64,000 nt of DNA. Source: Armillaria gallica (lineage: Eukaryota > Basidiomycota > Agaricomycetes > Agaricales > Physalacriaceae). A program made the position numbers and the translations under genes. The notes under the pieces are model-generated. The model made no database searches, had not been told where the DNA came from, and saw nothing but the letters and a program-made list of their open reading frames with translations. Positions 58,190 to 64,000 of this stretch are shown one piece after another (the stretch's first letter is position 1; each line of letters begins with the position of its first letter). Location: contig JBANDB010000007.1 of the NCBI GenBank assembly GCA_037576215.1, positions 3,007,001 to 3,071,000 on the forward strand, given 5' to 3'.

Positions 58190-59520
58190 ATATTCTTTCA
58201 GTTATGTGGCTTACCCTATCATCTGTAGCTGGAGGAGACGCGGTGATATTATGATGCGGTCCGCACTTGAATCAGACTGAGTAATACGGAAAGGGACGTG
58301 CTTGCGTATGAAGATGAAGCTGAGATACTGTATATGTAGTGATTTTTGTTTACAATGCACATCCAAATTATGACTTCATGGTATACTATCGTTCTCATCG
58401 GTGGGGACCTGTCTTCAACCTACGAGGGGAATTAAAGTGTGAAGGCACAACAGTGAGACAAGTAGACAATACTACAACTCTTAGATGTACGCATGTACCA
58501 ATGTGTCTACCACGTTCCAGACGTTGAGGGAAACGGCTGCCATATCGGTCTCGTAAAATAATTGAATAAGGTGGGATAATCCTGTTGTTTTTCATCAGAC
58601 CCGCTACTGAGGATCAATAGAATAATCATGGTGAGTACTACACATACCGTTTCTGCTTCCGATTCCTGGAATACTGTATGATGTCGACTGTTAATTCACT
58701 TAATGCGTAATGGGACCTCGTGAAGTGAAGCTCCCGGTAATTCGTAATGCGTAACAAAGAGGTAGTATCGGCCCAATTTGAGAATTATTTATGGCATATG
58801 GTAATCTTGTATCATATTTTGGTGAACAAAGCTATGATATTTTGGTCATAGAGCATAAATGATAAGGCATAACACCCCATGAAGCTACGGTTGAAATCGT
58901 ACAGTAGTAGTTGAGATTTAGCATCCTGGAGTAACACCTCAGGTTTTCAAGGCCTCAGCCTATAGAGTTGAGCACCGTAGATCCCAGCCAAAGTGAAGCC
59001 CTGGCATGGGACTCCAACACGTCCATGAAGAGCCTCGTTTTCAAACTGCGACTTGCTTCTTGTCTATGGGGTTTGGAGTTTCAAATATGAACTTTGATTG
59101 CGGACCGCGGTGCGGTTCAAGCTTGACTTTATTCTGCGCATATCCCTGTGGACCCGGCCATTCCTGATTGGGACCTTGTGCCGGTACACACACCACACCA
59201 CACACCACTACCAAGGTTCAACTTTGGTTGATCATCGCGGCACCAATATCACCAGGGTTAAACTTTGGCTGATAGTTGCTTTGGCTCACATCCTGAGGTG
59301 TTCACTTCGTAACTGTTGAGCACCCTGTGCAAGGTTTGCATTCGACAAAATTCTGAGGTGCCTCTATGGTGCTGGTTGTATGATGTCGGCTGAGCGTATT
59401 TCTCAAGCTGGTCTGTCTCGGCAAGAAAGATAGCTCCAAGTAAGTCTGTTTTATTGCACTGGGTGTCAATACTTATAGCGGAACCAGGCCTTCGCTTTTA
59501 CGTCAGGCGGTGGTGACCAA
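58190..59520. other. Gene-less stretch with motif copies
   Basis: Contains forms of the recurring motif near 58930 (CCTGGAGTAACACCTCAGG) and, reversed, near 59290 (CCTGAGGTGTTCACTTCG). An R1-like piece, ATCCCAGCCAAAGTGAAGCC, is at 58981-59000. A small ACACC-rich run lies near 59185-59210. No gene seen. Confidence 0.4.
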
Positions 59521-59526
59521 TGATGA

Positions 59527-59960
59527 CTGAAACAGCCTACTTCAGGAAATTCGGGACACCAACCCGACGTCTGGAATTCAGCACCCGGCACAATTGATCC
59601 TGCTTGTCTCTTCCCTTAAGCTTGTCACCGTCAGCTTAAAGCATTGTATGAGTAGCGTGACGCACCACGGTTACGAATAGATGACCTAAGAAACATCGAT
59701 TCACAGATACGGGATCTCGCACATTGCAGAGTCAGGATTTTACGAGTAAGTTTTCCACTGAGATTGCTTCAACGACTTGATAGCTAACATGTTGGCTTAT
59801 TATATAGGGTCGAAAATCAATGGTTTTGACAACACCAGAGGGAGGCTGACTCCCATTCCACCAAGCCCGAAGATGGTGGCAACGTGTTTGGTATGACATG
59901 GTGAGTTTGTCCATCCACGATGTGGTTCCACGCTGATGGCTACCTCAATTCCATGGTATC
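59527..59960 (+). repeat. Dispersed repeat R2, separate copy
   Basis: Matches the R2 part of the 32925-34663 arm in the same orientation, with several small differences and an insertion near 59650-59670. Shared: CAACCCGACGTCTGGAATTC, TTGTCTCTTCCCTTAAGCTT and GACAACACCAGAGGGAGGCT. It is not flanked by R1 here, so R2 moves or duplicates independently of R1. Confidence 0.8.
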
Positions 59961-59964
59961 CGGT

Positions 59965-62900
59965 ATGCTAATTGGCCTGTGTTCCCCTATAACCTTTTCT
60001 GCACTTGCTTGATAACATGGTAGCCATTGTCTTCGAAGCCACAGCACTACTTCTTGATGACCTTCAGCCTCCTGCTGTTCCTTGTCCGTATTTGTTGCCT
60101 CTCAGTGTGAAGGAGCAACGACTCAGCAAAGTGACCCTTTACGGACACAGCATTGAGGGCATGTTGTCGCCTGCAGGAAGTCTTAAACGGTTATATATTG
60201 AGAATATCGATGGGGGACACCTTGTGAGTGATGCTGCACTGTTGTTTTCTGGTTTGCAAAGGTGATTTAGAATGTCAACTCAGGGCATTCCTTCTGTTCC
60301 TTTGACCACGACTACACAACTTTCCGCGAATCTGTCGCTTTACAGCATTCGGCCCAAATGTTCAGGTGGGCACTTGTAAGCTACACGTACATCTAGCAGC
60401 GTGCACGTCGCGTGCGCGTACGTGCTGAGAGCTTGCCCCAGTCCTTCAGGGGATTGCAGCTGGCATTTGGTATCTTCCTTAGATGTGTGAAGGAAGAGCG
60501 GGATGCGATCTTTGCAGATCAACTGCACGTGCAGCGAGAGAGATATGCCCACCGCCAGGTTTCCAAAATTATTATGAATGTGTAAATGGTTCTACCATTT
60601 TTTGGCTATACACATCGCTGAACAGCCGCTTTTAGACCACCTCTCGCCCGAATTCATTTTTGAAAGTGCTTCCAAGCAGCTCACCAAGCTGACCCGGTCC
60701 TCTCAGACTGCACTTATGTCTTCCTATCTTGTCTAGTATCAATGATAGCTGCTATTTCTACAACTACAGTGTCGGAATTGTCTTTGGTGCTCAGAATCCA
60801 TTTTACCAGCAAGCGCAAGGCCTCTCAGGCTGAGGCTGGCGCTGCTAACACCACCACTTTCACATTGTAGCTGCCATCATTACAGGTTGAACGGAACAAG
60901 TCGATTGGTGAGTCAACCTCACTTTTCCATAGCCGACGAGCCGCCCCTCCCTAATGCACTGTGTCTTCTCAGTGACGTCGAAGAAGAGCAGAGGAATACT
61001 GACCCATAAGAGTGAAGCATGCCGACCTTCAAACGTCGAAGAGGATGTAATATGTAGCCTCACCGGATATCACAATCTATCAATTTGCACATGCCTCATG
61101 TCATCCCAGCTGGCTGTCGAAAAATCAAAACTGTCAAGGTGTGGCCTGCCTCTGCTCGGTGGCCATACTAGCAACAGATCTCGAGAATGGAAAGGCATCA
61201 TCAACGTGAAGTGTTTGGTAGTACATCCCACAGATGAATGGTCTGTGCCCGGTATATTTATTTTGTTTCAAAAGAGTACAGGCTTCTGATACCGGAAGAA
61301 TGGCTGGTCTCTTATCAGTGATCATGTTCTTCACTGTATCTTCTTGACCCGCCAACTTGTCGCTGCTAGGCTGACTAACATGATGGTCTTGCGCCTGCTC
61401 TCGTACAAGTCTCTGGCTCGTAATCCTCTCTATGTTGTTTCTCCTGTGGTGGTTTCTATTCTGGTAGCTGTCGGTAAGCACATCTTAGCAAAATACTTAT
61501 CGCGGATGCTGACTGTCTGATCACATTTTTTTTACAGCATCCATCTGTATTCCCTCCAATGTGGTAATGAAATTTGAATCGAGAAAGACCTCTGCCCCCT
61601 GTAAAGAAATTCATCGGTGCATGAACATATTCTTAAGAATAAGGATAGAACTGGTCATGGAGAATGGGTATTCTTGTTAATTAAAGGCGTGGGCTTATGG
61701 ATATCCACGCCCTCACATAACACTGAACAACTGTCAAGACCTTCAAAAAAACTGCAAGCCTCTTCCTCTGAACTCTTGTTCATTGTTTCGATACAAAAGT
61801 ACTGGCCACAAGTTATACTGGCAACAATGACTCCACATCTGCAACGAATCGGACTCAAATGATGTCCTGGCCCCAGTCTTCACTCTTCAGCTTCCACTGT
61901 CGCCACTGGGGCGGAAACATATACCGGAGTCCTACAAGCAGAACACTGACCCGTGGGGGGGAGGGGATCTGGTGCAAGTTTGGATGCTGGACTTGTCAAT
62001 CCATAAGCCTAAGACTTGATGTCCTCTAATATAATGAGCTGAGGTGAAATCATTGTCTACAAAGCACAGATTCATTAGGTCTAACATTTTTTGTATGTTT
62101 AGATAGATAGATGCATACATGTTTGATGAATAGTCTACCAGGTACCTCAAATTGCAATTTCTCGATATGTTTGCACTTGCATTCTCACCCACGGTTGCCT
62201 AACCAGTAGTAAACTCTGTTATATAACTATCATATTGGAGTCAAGATCCTGTCCTCATCATCCACATTGCATTTCTTCTGATGATCTCTGTTCATCAAGT
62301 CAGCATTAGGTTTCTGCTCGGGTATTCTTCAACATAATCAGCCCAAGGTCCATTCCTCGTTCGAGCATTCCTGGAGACTCATTGGCAGTGTATCTGCTAG
62401 TGTAATGGTGTACGTTCAGACATGGCATGCCTCAGACAGGCAAAGATTGACCAGCGATAATCCAGCATCAACACTCAAAATGGTCTGTTCATATAATCTG
62501 ATACTACCAAGTAGAATGCCATGATGCCCATCTCTGCATCACTAGCCACTCAATATATTCAGTCTCAGTTTAATACTCGAAATACTTACAGCCTATGCTT
62601 CCTGGCAGGTATCGGCTCCCAGGGTACATTAGTATATACAAAAGAAACTGAGGGTGGCACAGTTGATGAACTTGTTGGCGAGAATACCAAGCTTGCCATC
62701 AGTTCGTTCAAAGATTCAGAGAACATCAGACCCCTTTGGCGAGCGGTTTTAGTATTTCACCATCGGCCTGTAATACTGGTATGTGATACATTGGTGGTGA
62801 GAACAAGTGCAAACTCCTCTGACAATGGGTACCACAAAGATTAGAACATTAAACCGTATTTATTGGAGGTATAGTGCGAATGCTAATATACATGGTGAAC

Positions 62901-62995
62901 TTATGGTACCGACTAACAGTATAGAATTAGTATATCCGAGACCCTCGCACCTAGTTTCAACCCCCAAAGTTTTTGAATCTGTAGGTATGACAAAT
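59965..62995. other. Gene-poor stretch
   Basis: Open segments at 60005-60265 (leucine-rich, LSKVTLYGHSIEGML) and 62521-62844 have protein-like composition, but no domain or gene structure can be supported. No RNA gene or mobile element is recognised. Confidence 0.35.
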
Positions 62996-62999
62996 ATGT

Positions 63000-63534
63000 C
63001 CAATCTATATATTCCTCCCATCAATGCCCCACGTGGCGAGCTTTGCTGTGAGCGTAGGAAGATAAGCAGTCAGAAAAATCCATCACTGAAAGGGAAAGAA
63101 AGTACTCACAATTCGTCCTGGAAATCAATGTGATCGTTCTTGTTATAGTACACCTTGGCCGAGAGACAACGACCCAATGCCAAATGGACACGGTTGAGGG
63201 CAACCTTGATAGATTCACATGGGAGCCACGCGTCTCGCCAGTGAGAGTGGGCAAAGTGAATGGATCCCAACAACACTCTATCCATACCATATAACTTTAG
63301 CATCTTGTGCGGATTGCGACCATGGCGTCCAAGTGATCTGGCCCAATGGGTTCAGTCTGATATATGCGCAGAGATATCATGGATGTACCTGACAGCAACT
63401 ATACCATCACGATGCTCGAGAACACGTTGCAAGGTAGACTGAAGGCGGATGAGGCAGGCGCAAACCTCAGCGAGGGCGGTGGCGTTCCAATTGACGAGTT
63501 CACTCTGTGCTACGACAATGTATAGCTTGGACAT
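63000..63534 (-). CDS. Hypothetical protein, probably three exons
   Basis: Start at 63534 (MSKLYIVVAQSELVNWNATA), a helical segment to about 63390, a probable intron beginning GTACATCC, then an exon reading MDRVLLGSIHFAHSHWRDAW and HLALGRCLSAKVYYNKNDHI to about 63110, where GTGAGTACTTTC starts another likely intron ending TTTCAG. The composition is coding-like and the introns are short. No family is recognised. Exon borders and the stop are uncertain. Confidence 0.4.
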
Positions 63535-63650
63535 TATGTGCTGAAAAGATGGCATCAGTAACAACATGCCAGAGAGCCAGATGCGTACGAAAAGTAAGAA
63601 GCTGAGTGCTTGAGGATTCAATCGGACCGGGTTCCGGGATTTATAGAGGC

Positions 63651-63751
63651 TACCCGTTATGACAATGGGCACTTATTGGGCTTGAAATGGACCAGATTCC
63701 ATGTGGGTATATGCGATTACTCGTTATGGCAATGAGCGCTTATTGGATTGG
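63651..63751. promoter_or_regulatory. Direct repeat of a palindromic 33-bp unit
   Basis: ACCCGTTATGACAATGGG (63651-63668) and ACTCGTTATGGCAATGAG (63719-63736) each lead into GC(A/G)CTTATTGG-type sequence. Each is roughly an inverted repeat (CCC-TTAT-AT-GGG; CTC-TTAT-AT-GAG, with compensating end changes). They lie 117-217 bp upstream of the minus-strand start at 63534, a suitable place for binding of a dimeric regulator (inference). Confidence 0.4.
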
Positions 63752-63812
63752 ACCGGGGTTGAACACATATATAACAATTCTTTACGGTATAAAGTACAAA
63801 ATTCTGAAAGAC

Positions 63813-64000
63813 ATCAACAAGAACTAATATCAGGCTTGAACATCATACAGTTGTGTAGCGCATGCAGGAAGCTGCGCAACAGCTTTTCCAGAGTATTGAT
63901 GGCCTTTGGAGCCTCCTGCCACTCGGTCTGGTTCTCACATTTGAACTCTCCGACAAGGTATTTTGCAACCCGACGCTGGTACCAAGATCCAAAAGCTTAC
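63813..64000 (-). CDS. Hypothetical protein, C-terminal end (partial)
   Basis: Open frame entering from the right edge, after an in-frame TAA at 63999-63997 that may lie in an intron. It reads WYQRRVAKYLVGEFKCENQT, EWQEAPKAINTLEKLLRSFL and HALHNCMMFKPD and ends in TGA at 63815-63813. The composition is strongly coding-like and helical. The family is not recognised. Confidence 0.35.

Noticed and set aside
1..64000. CRISPR array, bacterial operon or prophage
   Set aside because: No regularly spaced short repeats were seen, and the short GT-AG introns and protein families are fungal.

Overview
The window looks like a repeat-rich, gene-poor stretch of an Agaricomycete (mushroom-forming Basidiomycota) genome. 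The evidence is: GT-AG introns of about 47-60 nt; a multi-exon NACHT (STAND/NLR-type) gene of the basidiomycete kind; several F-box proteins of mushroom-style families; a CACTA-type (Tnp2) transposase; and many dispersed repeats. No bacterial, organellar or CRISPR features were seen. All assignments come from reading the sequence; no database search was run.

Layout. 1-3964 (+): NACHT-domain NLR-like gene, cut by the left edge, apparently intact elsewhere. 4285-4957 (-): decayed ribosomal protein eS6 gene. 6300-8030: a cluster of tRNA-like elements, three of which carry a conserved hairpin downstream. 8030-12700: no recognisable genes, with an AT-rich island at 10905-11590. 12300-19210: copies of dispersed repeats (called R1 and R2 here) and a broken member of an unrecognised paralogous family (family X, 14691-15410). 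21915-30880: a diverged inverted repeat whose arms carry ends of family X, enclosing an F-box pseudogene, an intact F-box gene, another R1 copy and a broken BRCT-domain gene. 30801-31469 (-): an intact family X gene. 32925-34663 and 44299-46037: a 1739-bp inverted repeat pair with no net indel. Between its arms lie a BUD22-like fragment, a 270-bp MITE, a broken unknown gene, a broken coiled-coil gene and an F-box/LRR-like pseudogene. 46270-50306 (-): a Tnp2 (CACTA) transposase with nonsense codons. 50838-52903 (+): a broken zinc-ribbon-like gene and an F-box gene with one amber codon. 56804-58183 (+): an intact F-box gene. The right end holds two plausible but unrecognised minus-strand genes.

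Overall reading (inference): three or four genes look functional (the NLR, two F-box genes and perhaps the 30801-31469 family X gene). Most other recognisable coding sequences have otherwise open frames interrupted by isolated TGA or TAG codons. Most of these fit C-to-T changes at CGA or CAG, as expected from methylcytosine deamination or a RIP-like process acting on duplicated DNA. NLR and F-box families are both lineage-expanded in mushrooms, but nothing here shows that these genes act together in one pathway.
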